NCBI GenBank assembly: GCA_024762375.1
Contig: JANTHQ010000005.1
Span: 1-20,402, forward strand
Reading direction: 5' to 3'
Source: Anaerolineaceae bacterium
Lineage (GTDB): Bacteria > Chloroflexota > Anaerolineae > 4572-78
DNA length: 20,402 nucleotides
The stretch's first letter is position 1. The number at the start of each line of letters is the position of its first letter. Below, in pieces: positions 1 to 5,915 of this stretch. Both the position numbers and the translations under genes were made by a program. The notes beneath the pieces were generated by a model that worked only from the letters and a program-made list of their open reading frames with translations, had not been told where the DNA came from and made no database searches.

Positions 1-2
1 GC

Positions 3-656
3 GGCGGTAATGTTTTTTCCGGTTACAAAAACGAGCGGGACAACGAAGGCATTTGGATTGACTGCGGCGACGGCGGCGAACCGTGGCTCAACACGGGTGA
101 TTTGGGCAGAATGGATGCCGAGGGCTATTTCTGGCTCACCGGGCGGCGAAAGGAACTCATCATTCGCGGCGGGCATAATATCGACCCAAAATTGATTGAA
201 GACCCGCTGCATCGGCATCCGGCGGTGGCACTGGCGGCGGCGGTCGGTCGCCCCGATGCGCACGCCGGGGAATTGCCGGTAGCATACGTGCAACTCGCCG
301 AAGGGCAAACGGCGACGGAAGAAGAATTGCTGGCATACGCCAAAGAAAATATCGGCGAGCGTGCCGCCGTGCCAAAAGCCATCCACATTGTGGATACCAT
401 TCCGCAAACGGCCGTGGGGAAAATCTTCAAACCCGATTTGGCGCGCCGCGAAGTGGCAGACGTGTACCGGCAGGCAGTGAGCGAAATTGACGGCGTGGCA
501 TCCGTGAAAGTGGATGTGACTCCCGACAAAATTCACGGCACGCTGGCACACATCACGGTGCAGCCGGAAGCGGGCGCAGACACAACCGCGCTCAAAACGG
601 AAATTGAGCGCGTGCTGGGACAATATACCATTCGATATGAAGTGAAAATCGGGTGA
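3..656 (+). CDS. Acyl-CoA synthetase (AMP-binding family), C-terminal part
   Basis: The reading frame is already open at the window edge, so the N-terminal part, including the P-loop, lies outside. What remains is the end of an ANL-superfamily adenylating enzyme, which activates a carboxylic acid as acyl-AMP and then forms the CoA thioester. Visible motifs are NTGDLGRMDAEGYFWLTGR (the conserved TGD aspartate and hinge region), RRKELIIRGGHNID (A8 motif) and TAVGKIFKP, whose lysine (codon 420-422) is the expected catalytic A10 lysine. The segment HPAVALAAAVGRPDAHAGE resembles the fatty-acid/feruloyl-CoA ligase-like subgroup, but the substrate cannot be read from this fragment. About 60 residues beyond the A10 lysine form an extra tail. 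The gene converges on the DUF6125-like gene, with a repeat array between them. Confidence 0.9.
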   Translation, partial: GGNVFSGYKNERDNEGIWIDCGDGGEPWLNTGDLGRMDAEGYFWLTGRRKELIIRGGHNIDPKLIEDPLHRHPAVALAAAVGRPDAHAGELPVAYVQLAEGQTATEEELLAYAKENIGERAAVPKAIHIVDTIPQTAVGKIFKPDLARREVADVYRQAVSEIDGVASVKVDVTPDKIHGTLAHITVQPEAGADTTALKTEIERVLGQYTIRYEVKIG

Positions 657-668
657 TGGGTGGCGGTC

Positions 669-733
669 GGAGATTGGTTATTGGTTGATTGGAGATTGGA
701 AGTTTTTAATCTCCAATATCCAATATCCAATCA
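669..733. repeat. Heptamer repeat array with hairpin, between convergent genes
   Basis: This gap consists of consecutive 7-nt units: ggagatt, ggttatt, an 8-nt ggttgatt, ggagatt and ggaagtt. After an 8-nt junction come ccaatat, ccaatat and ccaatca. The orientation flips in the middle, so attggagatt (688-697) pairs with aatctccaat (708-717) across a 10-nt loop, and weaker pairing continues outward. The last unit, ccaatca, contains the stop codon of the minus-strand DUF6125-like gene. The hairpin could end transcription from either side, but no clear U-tract follows it. Confidence 0.85.
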
Positions 734-1258
734 ATCGCCATCTTCCAGCGTGAATTCCCAACCGCACCAAAATTCGCCGTTGTATTCATCGGGCGGGGCG
801 GCGATAGCACGGGTGCGGATGCGCGGGTCGATAGTTTTGGCGAAGCCGGTATATTCCACTACCCCGACCGGCTTGCACGGAAACGCGGTCATCCCTTTGC
901 GGTGGCGCGCCGACTGCACACGGCAGTCCACCATTTTGAAAATGAGCGTGTTTTCGTCGGGCTGCTCCATTGATTGCTCATTCAATCGGGCGTACAGTCG
1001 AAATTGCAACGCTTTTTTCAGCGCGGGGATGCCGCCGCCCGGTTCCATTCCCAGCCGTTTCATGATGCGTTTCGCTTCAATGACGGTAAACCGCTCCCAC
1101 GCCTCAATATCCAATTCGATGGCTTTATTGATGCCGTCGTGCCGCTCTACCGCCTGAAACCACAATCCATCGTGAGCCAGCCAGTTTTTGGCGGCATCCT
1201 CCAGCAGGTCAATCAATTCCTCTTTCGATAATTGTCGCAAAAGTTCTCGGTCCGGCAT
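731..1258 (-). CDS. DUF6125-like cytosolic protein of unknown function
   Basis: This is a 175-residue soluble protein with no signal peptide or membrane segment. The ATG at 1258 follows a good AAGGAG six bases upstream. The N-terminal half is helical and contains LWFQAVERHDGINKAIELD and WERFTVIEAKRIMKRLGM. The C-terminal half carries DCRVQSARHRKGM, FPCKPVGVVEYTGFAKTIDPRI and WCGWEF. This combination matches my memory of the DUF6125 family, whose function is unknown to me. Cysteines remain in DCRVQ, FPCK and FWCGW, but the stretch RAIAAPPD has none where I recall relatives having RCxxCPPD. The gene lies on the same strand and downstream of the gcv-lipM-DUF503 run, separated by a palindromic repeat, so co-transcription is possible but uncertain. 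The stop codon lies inside a heptamer repeat unit. Confidence 0.75.
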   Translation of the reverse strand: MPDRELLRQLSKEELIDLLEDAAKNWLAHDGLWFQAVERHDGINKAIELDIEAWERFTVIEAKRIMKRLGMEPGGGIPALKKALQFRLYARLNEQSMEQPDENTLIFKMVDCRVQSARHRKGMTAFPCKPVGVVEYTGFAKTIDPRIRTRAIAAPPDEYNGEFWCGWEFTLEDGD

Positions 1259-1270
1259 CGGTGACTCCTT

Positions 1271-1305
1271 CTGGTTACCAGTTTAAGGTTCAAAGTTCAA
1301 AGTTT
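1271..1305. repeat. Short heptamer repeat array
   Basis: Units ctggtta, ccagttt, aaggttc, aaagttc and aaagttt follow each other in strict 7-nt register. The last three are clear near-copies and the first two are weak. The array lies just upstream of the Shine-Dalgarno of the DUF6125-like gene and 13 bases before the palindromic element at 1319. It is the shortest of four such arrays in the window. Confidence 0.6.
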
Positions 1306-1318
1306 GTGACTATCCAAG

Positions 1319-1397
1319 GTCATTGCGAAGCCCGCAGGGCTGAAGCAATCTCCGGTATTTTCGGCAAGAGATTGCTTCGCCTCCGGCTCGCAATGAC
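1319..1397. repeat. 79-bp palindromic intergenic element (REP/MITE-like)
   Basis: This is a long imperfect inverted repeat. GTCATTGCG (1319-1327) pairs with CGCAATGAC (1389-1397), and GAAGCAATCTC (1342-1352) pairs exactly with GAGATTGCTTC (1368-1378), leaving a 15-base loop. From memory, sequences of the type GTCATTGCGA...GAAGCAATCTC are dispersed intergenic repeats in many unrelated bacterial genomes. There is no room for a transposase, so any movement would be non-autonomous. The element sits between the DUF503 stop codon and the DUF6125-like start. As RNA it would form a strong stem in either direction, with no U-tract. Confidence 0.85.
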
Positions 1398-1424
1398 AGT
1401 TCTCACCTGCTCACCCACATGCCA

Positions 1425-1712
1425 TCAGCGCACCATCTCAATTTGAAAATCGGCCAGTGTGCAATCGAGACGAGTTTTCTCCACCCATTCGACCACCCGC
1501 ATCAGCAAGCCGTGGGCGTATTTTTCATCCGAACTGACGCACGCCACACCGAGTACCGCCGTTTGGTGGCTATCGTGGCGGTCAACTTCGGCAATGCTGA
1601 TATTGAATTCGCGGCGCAACCGCGCCTGTACGCTTTTGATGACTTGCCGCTTTTCTTTCAGCGAATGTGCGGCGGGGATATTCAATTCCAGCGTCAAAAT
1701 GCCGATAACCAT
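1425..1712 (-). CDS. DUF503 family protein (YlxP-like)
   Basis: This is a 95-residue protein beginning MVIGILTLELNIPAAHSLKEKR, followed by VIKSVQARLRREFNISIAEVDRHDSHQTAVLGVACVSSD. The SLKEKR motif, the length and the alternating strand-helix pattern fit DUF503, which includes Bacillus YlxP. That gene is often found near ribosome-maturation genes and its role is not firmly established. I chose the ATG at 1712 because family members start with M-V/I-G. A GTG two codons upstream (1718) overlaps the lipM stop codon and is an alternative. Only two bases separate this ATG from the lipM TGA, which implies translational coupling. No strong Shine-Dalgarno is visible. A role in glycine metabolism is not implied. 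Confidence 0.88.
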   Translation of the reverse strand: MVIGILTLELNIPAAHSLKEKRQVIKSVQARLRREFNISIAEVDRHDSHQTAVLGVACVSSDEKYAHGLLMRVVEWVEKTRLDCTLADFQIEMVR

Positions 1713-1714
1713 TG

Positions 1715-2545
1715 TCACACCCGCCGATTCCAGTCGGCGGTGGTATATCTTTCGGCGCGATAGTATTCCGCCAATTCCTGCTCATACGCCGATAGCGGCG
1801 CGGGGGTCAGCCGCACATTCAGCGCGATGGAAAACCCGTGCGCCATCGCCGAAGCGGCTTTATCGAACGACACATCGCGCCCCATTTCCCGTGCGAGCGT
1901 GGTGGCTCGAGCCAGCAATTCGCGGGCGAGCGCGGTTTTTTCTGCCACCGATACCGCCAGCACATCGAAAATGCGGGTGATGTCGCCGCGCAGGGGAAGC
2001 GTGCCGTGCTGCAGCACCATTTTTTTGCGCCGCACCTGTGCGCTGCCGACCAGTTTCTTCCCGTTCAGGGTCACTTCATAATGGGACGGGGTATCGAAAC
2101 ACGCCGCGCCCTGCTGCGGATTTTTCGGCATATCGCCTTTCGCCTGCACCGCCACCGCGCCGAGTTTCTGCAAGCCCGCCAACAACCCCGCGCTCAACCG
2201 GCGGTAACTTTCGACCACCCCGCCGGCGACGCGGGGGTCGGTTTGAGTGGTGATGACACTGTATGTCAGTTCATCAGTGTGCAAAATGGCGCGCCCGCCG
2301 GTGGGACGGCGCACCCAAGTGTATCCCAACCGCTCGCAGGCGGCCATATCCACATCAGTGAAATGCTGATTGTACCCCAGGGACAGACAGGGCGGTTCCC
2401 AGCGATAAAAACGCAGGGTGGGCTGCCCGCGCCCTTCCGACAGCGCGTGCATCACGGCTTCATCAATTGCCATATTGGTCGCGCCATCGGCGGGCGGGGT
2501 GATGAGCAATCGCCATTCGGCGGGGGGTAATGGGGTTTCCGTCAT
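1715..2545 (-). CDS. lipM: Octanoyltransferase LipM (lipoate-protein ligase A fold)
   Basis: This 276-residue protein transfers an octanoyl group from acyl carrier protein to the lipoyl lysine of GcvH, the first step of de novo lipoate assembly. It has the BPL/LPL catalytic fold with RRPTGGRAILH (79-89), the lipoyl-binding motif, and NGKKLVGSAQ with the conserved lysine near 164. It also has AACFDTPSHYEV with a cysteine at 149. That cysteine and its context match the acyl-enzyme cysteine of B. subtilis LipM (Cys150), which favours transferase over ATP-dependent ligase. I chose the ATG at 2545, since an upstream in-frame start at 2605 would translate the repeat array. No clear Shine-Dalgarno is visible. 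It lies 81 bp downstream of gcvPB in the same direction, next to its likely substrate gene gcvH. LplA or LipL are less likely alternatives. Confidence 0.87.
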   Translation of the reverse strand: MTETPLPPAEWRLLITPPADGATNMAIDEAVMHALSEGRGQPTLRFYRWEPPCLSLGYNQHFTDVDMAACERLGYTWVRRPTGGRAILHTDELTYSVITTQTDPRVAGGVVESYRRLSAGLLAGLQKLGAVAVQAKGDMPKNPQQGAACFDTPSHYEVTLNGKKLVGSAQVRRKKMVLQHGTLPLRGDITRIFDVLAVSVAEKTALARELLARATTLAREMGRDVSFDKAASAMAHGFSIALNVRLTPAPLSAYEQELAEYYRAERYTTADWNRRV

Positions 2546-2562
2546 AATGTGTTTGGTGTACC

Positions 2563-2629
2563 GGAGATTGGTTATTGGAGATTGGTTATTGAAAAAACTA
2601 ACCAATCTCCAACTTCAAATCGCCAATCA
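2563..2629. repeat. Heptamer repeat array with 14-bp perfect hairpin
   Basis: Five 7-nt units (ggagatt, ggttatt, ggagatt, ggttatt, gaaaaaa), a 4-base spacer ctaa, then four units (ccaatct, ccaactt, caaatcg, ccaatca) fill the space between lipM and gcvPB. The arms ttggagattggtta (2575-2588) and taaccaatctccaa (2599-2612) are perfect complements around a 10-nt loop. The final unit contains the TGA stop codon of gcvPB. In the gcv transcript this stem would form directly upstream of lipM. It lacks a proper U-tract, so attenuation or RNA stabilisation is possible but unproven. Confidence 0.88.
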
Positions 2630-4057
2630 ACCCAGATACTTCAGCACGGGATGCCGTGCGGCCTGGACTTCATCCAACCGCCCGAGTTCGGTGGTGTGGG
2701 GTGCGCTGTGGAGCAAGTCGGGGTTGGTTTTCGCTTCTTCCGCAATTTTATGCAGCGCGTCAATAAAGCCGTCCATCGTCTCTTTCGATTCGGTTTCGGT
2801 CGGTTCAATCATCAGCGCTTCGTGTACAATCAGCGGGAAGTAAACCGTGGGCGGGTGGTAGCCATAATCAATCAGCCGTTTGGCGATGTCCATCGTGTGA
2901 ATGCCTTCGATGATGTCGCCTTCCGCCACAAATTCGTGCATGCAAATGCGGTTGAACGGCACGTGGTATGCGTCTTGCAATTTGACGCGCATATAATTGG
3001 CGTTCAGCACGGCATTTTCCGAAACCGCGCGCAGACCATCCGCGCCCATCATCCGAATGTAGGTGTATGCCCGCACCATCACACCGAAATTGCCGTAAAA
3101 TGCTTTTACAGACCCGACAGAGTGTTCCGGCGTGACCAGTTTGTACATTTCGCCATCTTTTGCCACGATGGGGCCGGGCATAAACGGCGCGAGGGCTTCG
3201 CTGACGCCGATGGGGCCCGAACCGGGGCCGCCGCCGCCGTGCGGGGTGGAGAAGGTTTTGTGCAAATTGAAGTGCATCACGTCGAAACCCAAATCGCCGG
3301 GGCGAACGATGCCCATCAGCGCGTTGAGATTCGCGCCATCGCCATAGACCAACCCGCCGCAATCGTGGACGGTTTTTACAACCTCTTCGACGTGCTCTTC
3401 AAACATACCGAGCGTGTTGGGGTTGGTAATCATCAACCCGACGACGGTATCATCGCAAGCGGCTTTCAGCGCGTCGAGGTCGATATTGCCGCGGTCATCG
3501 CTGGGAATTTCCTGCACGGTGAACCCGCTCATCGCAGAACTGGCGGGGTTTGTGCCGTGCGCCGAATCGGGGATGAGCATTTTGGTGCGTTTGGTGTCGC
3601 CGCGCGAGAGATGGTAGGCGCGCATCGTCAGCACGCCGGAAAATTCGCCGTGCGCACCGGCAGCCGGTTGCAGCGATACGCCATCGAACCCGGAAATCTC
3701 TTTCAGCATTTCCTGCAATTCAAACATCAATTGCAAATTGCCCTGCACCGTTTCTTCCGGCTGCAGCGGGTGGGTGGCGGTAAATTTCGGTTTGGCGGCG
3801 GCGGCTTCGTTCACTTTCGGATTGTATTTCATCGTGCATGAGCCGAGCGGGTAGAAAACGCTGTCCACCGAATAGTTTTTCTGGCTGAGGCGGACGAAAT
3901 GGCGCGCCACATCCAACTCGCTCAATTCGGGCAGATTCGGCTCTTCCGTGCGCAAAAATTCGGTGGGCAGCGGCGATTCCGGCACATCCAAATCGGGCAG
4001 GGCGACGCCCACGCGCCCGGGTTTTGAAATTTCAAACAATAGCGGTTCGTACAACAT
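2627..4057 (-). CDS. gcvPB: Glycine dehydrogenase (decarboxylating) subunit 2
   Basis: This is the PLP-bearing subunit of the split P-protein (EC 1.4.4.2). It decarboxylates glycine and passes the aminomethyl group to the lipoyl arm of GcvH. The length of 476 residues is normal. Visible motifs include FYPLGSCTMKYNPK (68-81), LQPAAGAHGEFSGVL (129-143), DSAHGTNPASS (164-174), YGDGANLNALMG (238-249) and FNLHKTFSTPHGGGGPGSG (263-281), where Lys267 is the expected Schiff-base lysine. The ATG at 4057 shares one base with the TAA of gcvPA (TAATG). Its strong AAGGAGGT site lies inside the end of gcvPA, so the two subunits are translationally coupled, consistent with a 1:1 complex. The stop codon sits inside a repeat unit. 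Confidence 0.98.
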   Translation of the reverse strand: MLYEPLLFEISKPGRVGVALPDLDVPESPLPTEFLRTEEPNLPELSELDVARHFVRLSQKNYSVDSVFYPLGSCTMKYNPKVNEAAAAKPKFTATHPLQPEETVQGNLQLMFELQEMLKEISGFDGVSLQPAAGAHGEFSGVLTMRAYHLSRGDTKRTKMLIPDSAHGTNPASSAMSGFTVQEIPSDDRGNIDLDALKAACDDTVVGLMITNPNTLGMFEEHVEEVVKTVHDCGGLVYGDGANLNALMGIVRPGDLGFDVMHFNLHKTFSTPHGGGGPGSGPIGVSEALAPFMPGPIVAKDGEMYKLVTPEHSVGSVKAFYGNFGVMVRAYTYIRMMGADGLRAVSENAVLNANYMRVKLQDAYHVPFNRICMHEFVAEGDIIEGIHTMDIAKRLIDYGYHPPTVYFPLIVHEALMIEPTETESKETMDGFIDALHKIAEEAKTNPDLLHSAPHTTELGRLDEVQAARHPVLKYLG

Positions 4058-5394
4058 TATGCCACCTCCTTCAGCGCAGCCACAAATTCGTCAATTTGCC
4101 GGCGGGTGTTCATTTCGGTGACGGCGACCAGCATTTGGTTGGCGCGCTCGGGGTATCGCTGCGACAAATCGTAGCCGCCGATGATGTTTTTCGCCAGCAG
4201 TGCGGTGTTGATTTCCGCAACCGGTTTGGGGCATTGGATGACAAATTCTTTAAAGAACGGTTTGGTGGTCAGCAATTGATAGCCGGGCAGTTTGTCGATT
4301 TCGGCGGCGGCATAATGCGCTTTGTGATAACTCAACTCGGCGACGCGGCGCATCCCGTGCTTGCCCATCGTTGCCAGATAGACGGCGGCGGCAAGCGCGT
4401 TCAGCCCCTGATTCGAGCAGATATTGCTGGTGGCTTTTTCACGGCGAATGTGCTGCTCGCGGGTGGAGAGCGTCAACACAAACCCGCGTTTGCCGTTGGT
4501 GTCCACCGTTTGCCCCACCACTCGACCGGGCATTTTGCGGACGAGTTTTTGAGTGGTGGCAAAAATGCCGAGGTACGGACCCCCGTAATTGAGCGAGTTG
4601 CCCAGCGCGTGCCCTTCGGCGGTGACGATATCCGCGCCATATTCGCCGGGCGGGGTAAACAGCCCCAGCGCGTGCGGGTCGGTGTGAACCACCAACAGCG
4701 CACCGGCGGCGTGGACGGTGTCAGCCAGACCGCGCAAATCTTCCAACTCGCCGAAGAAGTTCGGCGATTGCACCACCAGACAAGCGGTGTCGCTGTCGAG
4801 CATCGCTGTCAGTGCAGCAAGGTCGGTGTTGGGGTTTTCATCGCCCGTAATTTCGACGGGCAGTCCCTGCGTGTATGTGCGCATAACTTTGCGGTAATTC
4901 GGTTTGACACTGGGCAGTACCAGTACCTTTTTCCGTTTACCGCGCGAAACTTGATACGCCATAATTGCCGCTTCGGCGAGCGCGGTTGCGCCGTCGTAAT
5001 GGCTGGCGTTCACCACATCCATCGCCAGCAAATCCGAAACCATCGTTTGGTATTCAAAAATGGCTTGCAGTGTGCCTTGGCTCACTTCGGGCTGATATGG
5101 GGTGTACGCCGTGTAAAATTCATTGCGGCTGATCATCTGCCCAACGATGCTCGGCTGGAAATGGTTGTACGCTCCCGCACCGATGAACGCGCTGTAATGG
5201 AAGGTATCGGCGTTTCTGTCGCTCATCGCGGTCAGTTCCGCCATAATTTCCATTTCCGACAGCGGTTCGGGCAGGTTCAGTTTGGGAAATCGCACCGATT
5301 CCGGCACGACTTCAAACAGGTCGGCAACGCTTTTCACGCCGATGGCGTCCAGCATTTCCGCCCGTTCGGGTTCAGTATTCGGTATAAATTTCAT
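4057..5394 (-). CDS. gcvPA: Glycine dehydrogenase (decarboxylating) subunit 1
   Basis: This is the first half of the split P-protein, 445 residues, normal for the family. It pairs with GcvPB to form the active decarboxylase and lacks the PLP lysine motif itself. Recognisable segments are MKFIPNTEPERAEMLDAIGV at the N-terminus, FIGAGAYNHFQPSIV, TAYTPYQPEVSQGTLQAIFE, NASHYDGATALAEA, NSLNYGGPYLGIFA and EKATSNICSNQGLNAL. The ATG at 5394 has TAGGAG six bases upstream. It follows gcvH by nine bases and overlaps gcvPB by one, so gcvH-gcvPA-gcvPB is a tight unit. The two-gene form is usual in Gram-positive bacteria, archaea and several deep bacterial lineages, whereas E. coli has one fused gene. Long open frames on the opposite strand here are shadows. 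Confidence 0.98.
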   Translation of the reverse strand: MKFIPNTEPERAEMLDAIGVKSVADLFEVVPESVRFPKLNLPEPLSEMEIMAELTAMSDRNADTFHYSAFIGAGAYNHFQPSIVGQMISRNEFYTAYTPYQPEVSQGTLQAIFEYQTMVSDLLAMDVVNASHYDGATALAEAAIMAYQVSRGKRKKVLVLPSVKPNYRKVMRTYTQGLPVEITGDENPNTDLAALTAMLDSDTACLVVQSPNFFGELEDLRGLADTVHAAGALLVVHTDPHALGLFTPPGEYGADIVTAEGHALGNSLNYGGPYLGIFATTQKLVRKMPGRVVGQTVDTNGKRGFVLTLSTREQHIRREKATSNICSNQGLNALAAAVYLATMGKHGMRRVAELSYHKAHYAAAEIDKLPGYQLLTTKPFFKEFVIQCPKPVAEINTALLAKNIIGGYDLSQRYPERANQMLVAVTEMNTRRQIDEFVAALKEVA

Positions 5395-5403
5395 CGGTCG
5401 CTC

Positions 5404-5781
5404 CTATGCGTTCGCGGCGGCATACGCATCCGGGGTGAGCAGTTCATCCCATTCGGCGGGATTGCTGGGGGCAATTTTAATCATCCAGCCCGCGCCGAAG
5501 GGGTCGCTGTTGATAACTTCCGGGGTATCTTCCAGCGACTCATTCACTTCCACCACTTCGCCGGACATCGGGGCATACAGGTCGCTGGCGGCTTTAACCG
5601 ATTCCACTACTCCGAAAACATCGCCTTTGGTGACGGTATCGCCCACGGCGGGGAGTTCCACATACACAATATCGCTCAGGCTGTCCTGTGCGTGGTCAGA
5701 AATGCCCACCACAATCAAATCGCCGTCTTTGCGCGCCCATTCGTGCGATTCCATATACTTTGCATTTTGGTCAACGTTCAT
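5404..5781 (-). CDS. gcvH: Glycine cleavage system H protein
   Basis: This 125-residue lipoyl carrier shuttles the aminomethyl intermediate between the P, T and L proteins in the cytosol. The N-terminal YMESHEWARKDGDLIVVGISD and the core FGVVESVKAASDLYAPMSGEV are canonical. Lys63 in ESVKA is the lipoylation site. The segment NSDPFGAGWMIKI completes the fold. The ATG at 5781 has GGAG eight bases upstream. Almost all of the rest of the 133-bp gap to gcvT is a heptamer repeat array, so only a minimal ribosome-binding region is left unrepeated. The probable octanoyltransferase for this protein is encoded downstream in the same direction (1715-2545). Confidence 0.98.
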   Translation of the reverse strand: MNVDQNAKYMESHEWARKDGDLIVVGISDHAQDSLSDIVYVELPAVGDTVTKGDVFGVVESVKAASDLYAPMSGEVVEVNESLEDTPEVINSDPFGAGWMIKIAPSNPAEWDELLTPDAYAAANA

Positions 5782-5799
5782 TTTTGTTTCTCCTTTTTT

Positions 5800-5915
5800 G
5801 TTTCAGGTTTTTGGTTTCAGGTTTTTGGTTTCAAGTCTCAAGTCTCAAGTTTCAAGTCCAAAGTCACGTTTCACGCATCACGTTTCACAAATCGCCAATC
5901 ACCAATTTCCAATCT
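5800..5915. repeat. 16-unit heptamer repeat array between gcvT and gcvH
   Basis: Nine units run in register from 5800 to 5862: gtttcag, gtttttg, gtttcag, gtttttg, gtttcaa, gtctcaa, gtctcaa, gtttcaa and gtccaaa. After a 4-base gtca come seven more from 5867 to 5915: cgtttca, cgcatca, cgtttca, caaatcg, ccaatca, ccaattt and ccaatct. The array ends on the first base of the gcvT stop complement. The 14-mer caaatcgccaatca (5888-5901) recurs exactly at 2616-2629. Unlike the other two long arrays, it has no internal inverted repeat. It starts just outside the gcvH Shine-Dalgarno. Confidence 0.9.

Noticed and set aside
2549..3841. 430-codon plus-strand open frame opposite gcvPB
   Set aside because: An antisense shadow of gcvPB whose start lies in the repeat array between lipM and gcvPB.
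5800..5915. CRISPR array
   Set aside because: The units are 7 nt and contiguous without unique spacers, and no cas genes are present.
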